Shown here piece after piece: positions 1-11,600 of a stretch of DNA of 64,000 bases (positions within the stretch are counted from its first letter, which is position 1; the number at the start of each line of letters is the position of its first letter). The position numbers and the translations under genes are program-made. The DNA is from Zantedeschia hybrid cultivar (taxonomy: Eukaryota; Streptophyta; Magnoliopsida; Alismatales; Araceae), in the NCBI GenBank assembly GCA_030544215.1, contig JARZZO010000014.1:13426234-13490233 (forward strand). Direction: 5' to 3'. The notes under the pieces were generated by a model. The model saw nothing but the letters and a program-made list of their open reading frames with translations, ran no database searches and was not told the origin of the DNA.

Positions 1-955
1 AATAACCAGCCCCAGTTTGTGAGGAGTCAACAACAGTATCAGCGGCCACAGCAGCCGAGCCAGCAGGATTACGGGCAGCAGCAGCCAAACTCCCAATATC
101 AGCAGTCCCAGTATCAGCGGCCCCAGCAGCCGAACCAGCAACAGCAACAACAACCACAGCAGCAGCCGCAACAGCAATTGCAGTACCAGCCACCACAATA
201 ACAATAGTATCAGCAACAACAGCAGTATTAGCCCCGCGCACCGCCGGCGTATCACAATGTTCCTCCCCCTACTGACTATAACCAGCAGAGGAGACCTCTA
301 GGCCCGAAGATGGCAGAATACCCAGTCCTCCCAGAGTCCTTGGCGGACATTTTCAGTGCTTTAATGGCAGCCAACGCCTTGGTCTTGCCAAGAGAAAAGG
401 CAATTTGGCCCCAAAATGCAGATACTTCCAGGTATTGCTATTTCCACAGGCAACTTGGACATACCATTGACACCTACTTCCAATTCAGAGATTACATTCA
501 TGATCTCAACGAGCAGGGCGGCATTGACTGGGAAGAGATGAAAAAGTACATATCTGCCTTAAAGGCAAGAAGACCACCACAGCAGCAGCAGCAGCAACAA
601 GCAAGAGCACCGGCACAAGCAGCAGCACCACTGAACATGGGTATAGTGCAGAACCCGCTTCCGGAGCACCAAAATTAGAACCAAGTTGCCCCTATTCTGA
701 CAAATAGCCGGTCTGAGGCTAACTGCGGGCAACAGTGGAGGATAGAGGACTCTTCCTCTATTTATTCAACGGGTCACATTCCGAGTACCGCAGAACAACC
801 ACCACTTCGCACCATCCACATACGCAGACCACAGCCCATTACCGTTACCCCTATACCAACACCCGCATATCACTCACCCGCGCCCACTAACCTATTACCA
901 CCGCCCGCTTTCCTCAAACCCATTACACCCCCACACCACTACGCCTCCATTGAAT

Positions 956-990
<35 letters not shown>

Positions 991-3150
991 CAAACCAACT
1001 ACGCACCCCTCCTACCATCCAGACCACTACTCCGCGTACCGTTCCCGACTTCACCCACTACCACTACCGCTTACCCAGATACCATCCAACCTTCTAAACT
1101 GCTATTACGCATGTTGTTCCCCACTTCATCCACCATCCAACAGTCTAGGCCTTTAGTCCGCACCACGCCACCACCGACTAACCTCACGCCATCGCCCACA
1201 TACCAACACTCCACATCATCCGCACCATCCAACCCTGCAGTACTGAAAGTATCACCCGGACCTTCCACAGCTGAGGAACATGCGCTCCGGAGTGGGAGGA
1301 TTTTCAACAAAGTCTTTCCTCAGTCAACAGTTAGAGACGGCCCATCACAGCCGCCGGAGGAAGCACACAATGATGAGAGTGCACCAGGCACTCAATATGA
1401 TTTGTTGAAACATCTGGACCGGACACCGGCACGGATCTCCATGCTCGAACTAATTAAAAGATCAAAGACCCACCAAGAAGCTCTGATGGAATATTTGCAG
1501 AAGGTGATGGTCAACGAGGACGTGCCGGTAGAGAAGATTGCAGCACTGTTAGTTCCTCAGGGGGATCAGCCCTCTATTTCGTTTCATACATCGGAACTAG
1601 CACCGCCGGCGGCCAGAAGCATGGCTCTGAGCATCACGGTCAATATCTGCAAGAAGGCCGTTGATGCATGTCTGGTTAACACAGGGGCTTCGATCAATGT
1701 TTTACCTCCGAAGACCTTGGAATTGTGCGGTGTGCCCAAGGAAAAATGGCTGCCTAGCCCTATCTCCGTGACAGCATATGATAATTCCACCCGTTCTCCT
1801 CTGGGAATGGTCTATTTGAAGGTAGAGCTAGGCCCTGTAAGTCATGCCGAAGTCGAATTTCACATTCTGGAAATCGACCCATCTCTAAACGCCATTTTGG
1901 GTCGTCCTTACATAAAAACTCTTGAGGCAATTCCCTCCACGAATCATCAATACCTCAAATTCCCCTTCAAAAGACGAATCATTAAGGTTACGAGCATGCC
2001 GATCCTTGCTGCTGCTCATTCTTTAAATGTCAAACCCACTTCTTCACCTGGCCGACAGCCTTTTCTGTCGGTATTACAGGTTTACCATCCAGTGGCTGAT
2101 CCCTTGAAAACTGCCACTATTACTCCTTATCCGTTAAATGCCATAAAGAGGGGGAAGTGCATGAGTACCCCAAGATGGAGAATAATGATGAAGAATGGTT
2201 ATCAGCCCGGAAGAGGCCTGGATACACAGTTACAAGGCAGGACCACTCACGTCAAAGACCACCGAGGAACACCTGGAAGCGGCCTGGGCTGTAGGCCAAG
2301 AAAACTGAAACAGGACATTATTCAGCAAGCAGAGAATGAAGGGGGCCAGAAAGTCTGGGAGACGATGTCTACACCGCACAAAGAAGGCCGGGACCCCTTA
2401 ACTTGGACTCTATACACTCATTTTGTAAAGGGGCCCGTAATAAGCCATGACAACACGGTGGTCATTACTTCATGTTTTGACCTCCACGATATATATGGGA
2501 GAGATTTGGCTTGACATTACTCAACACTGCTCACGTACCAGTCCTTGGAGGCTCTGCGGCCTATGAAAAGGAGGAAATTCCAAAATCCTGAATGTGAATG
2601 GTACAGGTGGTTCGATTTAAGAGATCTCTACATCACATTGAACAGGCTGTTTCTCGATCCTGCAGAACCCAAGTGGCCGCCACATATCGATGAGCTGATC
2701 GAAGGGCCTAGTGCTATTTTCGACAAGAGGATACTGCTGTCAGAAGAGACTGATGAAGGGGAGCCAGATGACCCCTATAAAGCTGGCTATACCACAGATC
2801 TGCTCTGGAGGGGGACTTATCCTTCTCATATTTTCATGCTTCACACCTTGTTTCGCACTTTGCTCCTGACCCCGACTTGGTCGCGGGTCATTATTTAAGA
2901 CATTCCACGGGCCCCGCCCGTCATGATTACTCTGTCCCCACGGGACCTCATTCCACCACTTCCTCTCGATCTAGAGAGGATGTATGATTTAATCTGGGAC
3001 ATACTGTTGTATGATCCCCCTAATCCTTTGGCCTTGGTGCCACTTCCCTCATCTCATTCTCCTTCTATTCATCTTCATTCCTATTTTATGCTTAACTCTT
3101 CTATTGCCCAAAAAAAAACGCCAATTTGGCAACAAATTCTTCCCAGATCC
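1..3150 (+). pseudogene. gag-pro: Element A gag-protease ORF, broken
   Basis: Read beside the intact copy in element B, this covers the Gln-rich linker, the knuckle-like C-x2-H...GH...C motif (cysteine of TIDTC changed to Tyr here), the Pro-rich linker, the aspartic protease and the G-patch. In-frame stops occur at 199-201, near 229, at 676-678, 2512-2514 and 2896-2898. The protease active site reads NTGAS instead of DTGAS (near 1678), so the catalytic Asp is lost. A run of about 30 C bases at 959-989 replaces a short CCACCG stretch of the other copies. Non-functional; identity is certain from the alignment with B and C. Confidence 0.92.
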
Positions 3151-3170
3151 TCATTGAGTAAACCTCTTAC

Positions 3171-6165
3171 TTGTCCGATTATACCCCATCGCGCGGGTCT
3201 TTCGGTCAAGATTCTCTTCTAAATCTACTCTGCCCCTCCTCTCAGGAGGATTCTCCTGTATTTCCGTCTATATTTCATTCTGCTTCATCTTCATTAGGTC
3301 AAGATAGGGAGTCTATTGAAGTTAGGCAGTCTAGCTCTAGGCAGGTTAGTCAGGTTAGGAAGTCCAGAAAGTCTAAGGGTAGGCGAATTCCAGATAGATA
3401 CCTCCAGGATTTAGCTGATAGGTGCCTTTCTTACTCGATGATCCCTCAGCTATTGGAAAATCCCATTCAGATGCCAGAAGACTGTATGGAAGATGAGTTA
3501 GTCAATGATGGATATGGGGTGTATGAGTTGATACATGAAAAAGACCCCATTGTTGAATATGAAGAAGATGACGATGACGCAGCTGAGGCATATGCCAGTG
3601 GAGTGAAGAGATTCGATGAACCCTCAGCTACCGTAGAAGAGCCCACCAAAGAAATCAATTTAGGGTCTAAAGACGAACCTAAGGTTGTCCTCATCAGCAA
3701 GAATCTTTCTAAGGAAGATGAGGAGGCAATGATACAAGTACTTAAGGACTATAAGGACACTTTCGCCTGGAGTTATGAAGATATGCCAGGGTTAGACTCA
3801 TCCTTAGTTGAACACAGGTTGACTTTAAAGGATGGAGCTAGCCCGGTCAAACAGAAGCTAAGGCGATTCCACCTACAAATGGCTTTGAAGATGAAGGAAG
3901 AGGTCGACAAATTACATAAAACCAAGTTCATTAGAGTTGTCCTCTATCTGCAATTGGTGGCCAACATAGTCCTGATAATAAAGAAGGACGGGAAGGTCAT
4001 GATTTGTATTGACTTCCGTGATTTAAACCGGGCGTGTCCTAAGGATGATTTTCCATTGCCTCATATTGACGTACTCATTGATAACACTGCTGGCTATGAG
4101 ACTTTATCATTTATGGATGGATTTTCAGGATACAATCAGATTAAATTGGCAGAAGAAGATCAGGAGAAGACATCATTCACTACACCTTGGGGGACATACT
4201 GCTATGTCGTCATGCCATTTGGATTAAAGAATGCTGGAGCCACTTATCAGAGGGCTATGATGGCAATATTTCACGACATGATGCACATAAATTTGGAAGT
4301 GTATGTGGATGACTTGTTGGTAAAATCTAAGACGAAGGCTGAACATCCCAAAGTTTTGGCAAGAGTGTTAGAAAGGTCAAGGGAATATCAGTTAAAGATG
4401 AACCCCAAGAAATGTGTATTCGGGGTATCTTCAGGAAAATTACTTGGATTCATTGTCAGCAAACGGGGAATTGAGATCGATCCCAACAAGGCGAAGGCTA
4501 TCAGAGAGATGCCACCTCCCAAGAACTTGAAGGAGTTAAGAGGATTAATCGGGAGGTTGCAATTTATTCGCTGTTTTGTCTCCCAGCACTCACAAAGGTG
4601 TAAGCCGTTCTACGAGCTTACCAAGCCGGGACTCAAATTCGATTTGGACGATAAGTGTCAGGAGGCATTCGATGGATTGAAGAATTATTTGAAAAGTCCT
4701 CCTGTTTTGAGACCACCATCTCCAGGCAAACCATTGATACTTTACATTTCTGTCCTGGATGATGCAGTGGGGGTTGTCCTAGCACAAGAGGATGAAGAAG
4801 GAAAGGAGAGGGCGGCCTACTATTTCTCTAAACTTCTCAACCCCGCTGAACAGAGATATACGGCGATGGAAAAAACATGTGCAGCATTGGTCTGGGTTGT
4901 TTAGAAATTGAAACATTATTTTATGGCCCATAAAGTCCATCTCATCGCTAGGATGAATCCAATCAAGTTTCTTCTGGAGAAATCTGTCATTACTGATAGG
5001 TTAGCGTGATGGCAAAGCTTTCTATCTCAATTCGATATCACTTACATTCAGCAGAAAGCAATCAAAGGCTATGCCATAGCGGAACATCTCGCTCATCACC
5101 CCCTTCTTCGTTTTGATCCAGTCCAATCGGAGTTTCTGGATGAGGAACTGATGTCCATAGACCAAATCAGAGATGATATGTGGACTCTGTATTTTGACGG
5201 AGCTCTGAATTCTCATGGAAAGGGGATTGGCATTGTTCTGTTATCACCTGAAGGTATCACCATTCCACAAGCCTTTCAACTTGACTTTCCAGTCACTAAC
5301 AATATAGCTGAATACAAGGCACTCCTTGCTGGCCTCGAGGCTGCTCATTCCTATGGTGCCACCAAACTCAGGATTGTGGGTGATAGACAATTGATTCTTC
5401 GCCAAGTGTTAACCAAGTATCGAACCACCCTTGATCCTAAACTCAAGCCTTATCAAGAACTTACTTCTGCTTATTCAAAGCTTTTCACCAAATTGATCTT
5501 CGTCCATGTCCCTAGGAATCAGAACATCTTAGCTGACGCTCTAGCCTCACTTGCATCCTCTCTTGATTTTCAATCAACAGGCAATCCGAATCAATCATTG
5601 TTCATAGGCATCTTTCACCCGCCGTGAAAGACCCTTCATTCCTTAGAACTAAGGAGAAACTGCTAAAGAAAGTCAGAGATGGAGATATTGTGGAAAAGAG
5701 AGAGATCATGTTGATGGAGCTGTTAGAAGAGATAGATGATGAACAAAAGCCATGGTACTATGAAATTGCCAAGTATTGTGAAGATCAATCATATCCCGAA
5801 GAAGCCACGGCTGAGGAGAAAAGGGCTATCAGGAGAGTTGCTCAACGATACACCCTAGTTGGGGGAGCATTGTACAAAAGAGGTTTTGATGGAGTTCTTC
5901 TAAGATGTCTAGACGAAGATGAGCTTTGGAAGGTTATGGAAGGAACTCATGCTGGAGTTTGTGGTGACCATGTTAATGGACAAATGCTAGCAAAAAAGAT
6001 CCTTAAACAAGGATTTTATTGGCCAACCATAGAAGAAGACTGTGTAGGATATGTCCGTAGGTGTGCTAAGTGTCAACTTCACGCCGACAAAATTCATTCT
6101 CCTGCATCTTCACTCCATCCTGTTTCTTTCCCATGGCCTTTCTCCATGTGGGCTTTCGATATTAT
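3171..6165 (+). pseudogene. pol: Element A pol (RT, RNase H, aRNH, integrase N-part), broken and split by element B
   Basis: The frame is open from 3171 to 4904 and includes the RT core with the YVDDLL active-site motif. It is then stopped by TAG at 4902-4904 (CAG in B and C) and by TGA near 5008 (CGA in B). The second, archaeal-type RNase H follows at 5151-5627 with FDGAL and AEYKAL; the residue after the third acidic position is Arg (GDRQL) instead of Ser. A 1-base deletion near 5575 puts the integrase zinc-binding part (5624 on) out of frame. The coding sequence is cut at 6165 in the integrase catalytic core (after the FDII motif) by element B and resumes at 20957. Confidence 0.93.
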
Positions 6166-7597
6166 TGTAGACACGCTAATTTTGACGTCATTTCGAGTAA
6201 ATTTCATATCATACAATAATGCCTCAGAATGGTCTGATAATTAATCATTAATTAATTTTTATTAATATTTTTGAGTGTCGGGTTTAACAGACATGTTTAA
6301 GTTAATCAATTAAATTGATTTTAGCTCAAATTTCAGTTAAAAGATGCAGAAATTCTAAAACGTGTCAACCTGTGTGGACACGATTCAGAATTCTAAAACG
6401 TGTCAACCTCTGTGGACGCGATTCAGAATTCTTTCTAAAACGTGTCAACCTGTGTGGACGCGATTCAGAAGTCTAAAACGCGTCAACCTGTGTGGACGCG
6501 ATTTAGACTTTATTCCTGTTTTAACGTTTAAATTTGAATTTTAATTAATTGATTAATTAACTAAAAGGCGTCTGTAAAGGTTGACGCGTTTTAGGTTTCC
6601 TAAGTTGTTTTAACTTCCCCTCCGGATGTTTATCCTTATCTTAATTAGTGTAAAAAACGTCCAGACATGTGGACGCGTTTTAGCTAATAAAGATAAAGAT
6701 AAGTTTTCTCGGATATTTATCCTTATCTTAATTAATCTGAAAAGCGTCATCCATGGTGGACGCGTTTTAGATAATTACAGATAAAGATGAATTAATCAGT
6801 AATTATCTGTCGGTTAAGATGGATAAATTCGGGATTTTGCTATATTAATCTCGAACGCAAGAAATGCCTATAAATATCCTGCATGTTAAAAAAAGAGAGA
6901 GAACGGAATTGAATTGAGTTGAGCCATAGCATTATAGCGAGTTGAAGATCGAAGCAACAACGTCGTAACGCCGGAGCGCTGCCATTTCCAGAAGACGGCG
7001 TCCTTTCAAGATCTTCATCCTTTCAAGAGCTTCAACCGATTGGGCATAAGTTTTTTATTACTGCATTTATTTTCATTTCATTAGTTTTATTTTTTCATAT
7101 TCACTTCATGCAAACACACACCACAGCATAATCTTTCAAAAACCTACTTGATTTAAGGGGTTTCAAAGCCATTAAAAAAGTGAGTTTGCTGTTCTAAATA
7201 TGCTTAAAATCATGATTAGTTCAGATATTACTTCTACTTAGATTCTCATCATTGTTTCTTCATTCTGTTTTTTTTTCTGTCTCTGCTGTACTCAACGACA
7301 ACAAGAGATCAAAAGGGGAAATCAAGCACAACTTCTGGACGATCCTCAACCTCAAATTCCACAGCAAGAACAAAAAGTAAAGAAAGGGCTCTCTTTCTTC
7401 AGCCGGCTGAGGAAGGGGAACCAAGAACTCAATCTTCCGCATTTTGAAAGGTAGGCGATCATACTCTCCTTTTGAAACTTTTAAGTTAAAAGTTTATGGC
7501 GATCACTGCACTTTAGTTGCTATTTTTAATAGGTTAGTTTACACCTAAACAACATAGATATTTCATGTTAATCACACGGTCATTCTAAGCACCTACA
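6166..7597 (+). repeat. Element B 5' LTR
   Basis: It starts TGTAGACACG and ends CACCTACA, with the same length (1432) as the 3' copy at 19525. It holds seven GCGTC...GACGC palindromes, four of them (6356-6505) as a tandem array of about 37-bp period. Paired TTATCCTTATCTTAATTAG and AATAAAGATAAAGATAAG arms follow, then a TATA box at 6869. Short ORFs inside it are fortuitous. Confidence 0.95.
6869..6876 (+). promoter_or_regulatory. TATA box of element B 5' LTR
   Basis: TATAAATA lies about 700 bp into the LTR and is conserved in all five LTR copies (20228, 30353, 31556, 49832). It probably sets the U3/R boundary some 30 bp downstream. The transcription start is inferred, not seen. Confidence 0.7.
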
Positions 7598-7604
7598 GCT
7601 TTTT

Positions 7605-7626
7605 TGGCGATCACGGTGGGACTTGG
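7605..7626 (+). other. Primer binding site of element B, tRNA-Arg-like
   Basis: Seven bases after the LTR end the sequence reads TGGCGATCACGGTGGGACTT. TGG pairs with the tRNA 3' CCA, and the rest matches the 3' end of a plant tRNA-Arg (UCG type, from memory TGGCGACCACGGCAGGACT) with three transition differences. Tat/Ogre elements commonly use tRNA-Arg. The tRNA identity is an inference. Confidence 0.65.
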
Positions 7627-8631
7627 TCTCGCCATCTTTTAGTTTCTTTTGTTCTTGCTATCATCATATCGGGCACCCACGGTGCACCATTTGTGTCTCT
7701 GGACACGTCCTCACCAATTGGTGAGTGTTTAGTTTAATTGATTTCCCTCGTGCACCACGTGCACACCCCAGTGGTAAGATCTTGCCCCCCCCCTTGATTA
7801 ACTCAAAAAGCTGTTTTTGTGATAAAAATGATGTGTGATTGATTGTTTTTCTAGTTGTTTAGTTAGTAAACCATCCTGTTTAAAACTTGGAACTAAAAAA
7901 AATTTGCATGAGTCGATTGTTTACTGCTTTTTACCTTGTTTGAGGAGGATTCAACCCAGAAAATCCTCCTGGAAAACTGTTTCTGCGAAGTGAAAAGCGT
8001 CCAGTATAGCTGACGCGTTTCAAAACCGCGTCAACATACCTAGACGCCTTTCAGGCTTCACAGCTTCTCTGCTCTCTGCATCTGCTTCTGCGAAAAATTA
8101 AGTTCTGTTTTGAATAGCGTCGACTACCATCGACGCGATTCAGACAGTTTCTTAATCTTTTTCAGTTTCTAGATTTTTGTGTTTTGAGTGCTAGCTACCC
8201 ATTACTTACTAAGCATTAGAGGCCGTCCAGGCCACAGGACATACGCATTGAGGCTAATACCCTCCTCTTCTTAGGAACACATTACTCGACGTCAGCAACT
8301 CTCTCTGATTGGGTTGGTCCCTTGATCAGACTAGAGAAGTTGACGTTGAGACCTCCATAAGTCCCCAAAATCAAGGTACTCCTCCTTGATCATCGGGCTG
8401 GTTGTACCAATTGAAGTCCCGGTTAGATTCTGAAAGCGTTGTGAGAGAAAGCCCTAGAGAATAACGGTGGAAATCGAACTGAAACTAGGATCCTTTCCCT
8501 GAGCGAAATTGTGGTTTAATCCAATTCAAATAACTCAACAAGGAATCCTAAAATCACGTTAAGCATCCACTTGTTTGATTAATCTCTGTACAACTTGTTT
8601 GATTAAATCTTTGAAAAGGGAATCTAACATC
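7627..8631 (+). other. Untranslated leader of element B
   Basis: This is a 1 kb non-coding leader between primer site and gag. It carries three GCGTC...GACGC palindromes (7991-8022, 8022-8053, 8110-8142) and a run of nine C bases near 7786. No ORF is conserved between B and C here. Confidence 0.7.
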
Positions 8632-11600
8632 ATGTTGCTACGATCAGGTAGGGACTTGAGTGTGGCTCCAGACGCCATGATTAATTACGAGGGAGATGCT
8701 AATGCCCCTCGGAATTCTGAGTACAACTATGAGAGTGGGAGAGATGCTGATGCCTCCCGTAGTTCTATCCCCATTCCGTATCGTCTAGATGGGAATGTTC
8801 GGACACCTCTTTTGCCTCCACGTGATCAATATCATGATCCTCTTCCGCATGAATATGCGATCCCTAATCCTGATCTTGAGGGGGACATGAACCAGAATGA
8901 TCCCTCATCCTCTGATCCTACGGATCTCATCAATGCTCTGGGAGTTCTTGCCTCCCGACTGGACCCTCAGCAGTTCGAGGCGATCCAATCTATTTTGAAG
9001 GGGAAGGCACCCATGCAGCCTGCCGAGCCGAACCCGGTGGCTCCCCCTGCTGTTCCTCAGCAACCTTCTTTTCCTCCTCCTTATATCCATCAGGACACGG
9101 AGGGCCTTCATATTACTTCTCGGCCAGCTGGGCCGCAGCTTTCATCATCTAGGCAACCGGCTAGACCGCAAACGCCTACTTATCAAAATGCCCTCGGGCA
9201 TGGCGGAAGCGCTGCCGGACCTCCCCTCTATTGTCCACCCTGTCCAACGTACTCTAGGCAGCAGGCCTACCAAGTACCTCCTCCTCCTCCTCCTCCTCAA
9301 GCAGATCTGACCACACAAACGCTGCTGGCCAAAATGGAGCGTATGGATGAGCAATTTAATAACCTCCAGAAAATGATGGGGGTCAAAGCAGTGCCAGAAA
9401 TCAGTCTACCGAGTCTGCCAGTATTCCATCTGCCACCCTCTGAGATGCCAGTGTACCGAAAGTACAACGGTACTGGTAACCCCTTCACACATCTGAAGGA
9501 GTTCATGTATGAATCCTCTTTCTGGCAGAATGATAAGAGGTCGTTGGCCTTCTTGTTCAGGAGATCTCTAGAGGGACCAGCCCTCGAGTGGTTCTTTTCC
9601 CTGGAACCCTCAGAAGTAGAAGATTATGGTATCGTTTCACGCAAATTTATTCAACGATACCAGGACAGAGTTGCACCCTCCTTGTCTATCACGGACCTCA
9701 TTGCAGAAAAGATGAAACCGGATGAGGAGTTTGTCGGTTTTGCTGACAGGTGGCGGGGTCTGGCTGAAAAGGTGAATGATCACTTGTCCGAGTCCGAACA
9801 AGTGAAAATGTTAATTTCTAATGCCACCCCCCAGTTCAAGCTCGTCCTCTCCTTGAACAATTTGACTAACATGGCAGAGCTCTATGAAAGAGCACGGTAC
9901 TGCCAGAATGCCTTCAAGGACGCTACATTCTCTAGCGTCTTTGATCCTCATAGACCTAGCAGGCCTCCGCCTCGGAAGCCTGCAGTGCCGAACTCTTCCA
10001 GCACAGGTCCGACTACCGAGGGCACGCTCTCTCATGAGCAAGTGAGCACCATGAACAATAACTCGCCCCAGTTCGTGAGGAGTCAGCAGCAGTACCAGAG
10101 GCCACAGCAGCAAGGGTACAGACAGCAGCAGAACCCCCAGTACCAACAACAGTATCAACGGCCCCAGCAGCCGAATCAGAATCAAAACCAGCAACAGCTA
10201 CAGCAACAGCCGCAACGGCAACAGCAGTACCAGCAACCCCAGCAGCAGCAGTATCAGCAACAACAACAGCCACAGTACCAGCCGCGCGCACCGCCGGCGT
10301 ACCACAATGTCCCTCCTCCTGGTGACTACAACCAGCAGAGGAGACCTCCAGGCCCGAAGAGGGCAGAATACCCGGCTCTCCCAGAATCCTTGGCCGATAT
10401 CTTCAGTGCTTTAATGGCAGCCAATGCCTTAGCTTTGCTAAGGGAAAAGGCCGTCTGGCCTCAAAATGCCGATACGTCCAGGTATTGCTACTTCCACAGG
10501 CAACCTGGGCATACCATTGACACCTGCTTCCAATTCAGAGATTATATTCATGATCTCAACGAGCAGGGCGGCATAGACTGGGAGGAAATGAAGAAATACA
10601 TAACAGCCCTGAAGGCGAGAAGACCGCAGCAGCAACAGCAGCAGCAAGCAAGACCACCAGCACAAGCAGCAGCACCACCCAACATGGGCATTGTGCAGAA
10701 TCCGCTCCCGGAGCACCAGAATCAGAACCAGGTTGCTCCCATTCTAACGAACAGCCAGTCTGAGGCTGGTCGTGGGCAACAATGGAGGATAGAGGACTCT
10801 TCCTCTCTCTACTCAACGGGTCACGTTCAAAGTACCGCAGAGCGACTACCACGCCGCACCATCCACATACCCAGACCACAACCCGTCACCATCACCCCTC
10901 TACCCACACCCACATATCACTCGCCCTCATCCAATAACCCATTACCACTACCCACCTTCCTTAGACCCATTGCGCCCCGCACTCCTACGCCTCCATCATA
11001 TACCCCACCGCAAACCAATAACGCACCCCTTTTACCATCTAGGCCACTATTACGCATACCATTTCCTACTTCACCCGCTACCACTACCACCTACCCAGAT
11101 ATGCCCCAACCATCCAAACCGTTACTACGCGTACCATTCCCCACTTCGCCAACCACTTACCCATCTACCATCCAACCATCTAGGCCTTTAATCCGCACCG
11201 CGCCATCACCACTTAACCCTACGCCATCACCACCTAACCCAACGCCACCACCTACGCATCAACCCTCCGCACCGCTTACGCCACCCAACTCTGCGGTACT
11301 CAAGTTGTCACCCGGATCCTCCACGGTCGAGGAACACGCGCTCCGGAGTGGGAGGATTTTCAACAAGGTCTTTCCTCAGTCCACAGTCAGAAACGGCCCA
11401 TCACAGCCGACTGAGGAAGCCCATAATGAAGAGAGTGCACCAGGCACTCAATACGACTTGTTGAAACATCTGGACAAAACACCGGCACGGATCACTGTAC
11501 TGGAATTGATTAAAAGGTCCAAGATTCACCAAGAAGCTTTAATGGAATACCTACAAAAGGTGATGGTCAATGAAGACGTGCCGGTAGAGAAAATTGCAGC

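Larger units (their letters stand above)
1..6165 (+). mobile_element. Element A, left segment: Tat-lineage Ty3/Gypsy retrotransposon (old, decayed)
   Basis: This is the internal part of the oldest element in the nest, starting inside the Q-rich part of gag (base 1 matches about 10057 of element B) and running through protease, RT, both RNase H domains and the first third of integrase. It stops abruptly at 6165 where element B begins. The element resumes at 20957 at exactly the next codon, and then again at 50565 after element C. The 5' LTR and gag N-terminus are left of the window. Many in-frame stops and frame changes relative to B and C show that it is dead. The assignment to Tat/Ogre rests on the dual RNase H, the lack of a chromodomain and the extra antisense genes after pol. 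Confidence 0.93.

Noticed and set aside
6362..6544. 60-codon frame in the B LTR (and at 19721) with repeating STCVDTIQN/CQPVWTRF words
   Set aside because: It is the translation of the tandem palindrome array, not a gene; it is absent from the A and C LTRs.
9811..10291. Minus-strand frames of up to 127 codons inside gag
   Set aside because: They are shadows of the Gln/Pro-rich gag coding strand; no domain and no independent conservation.
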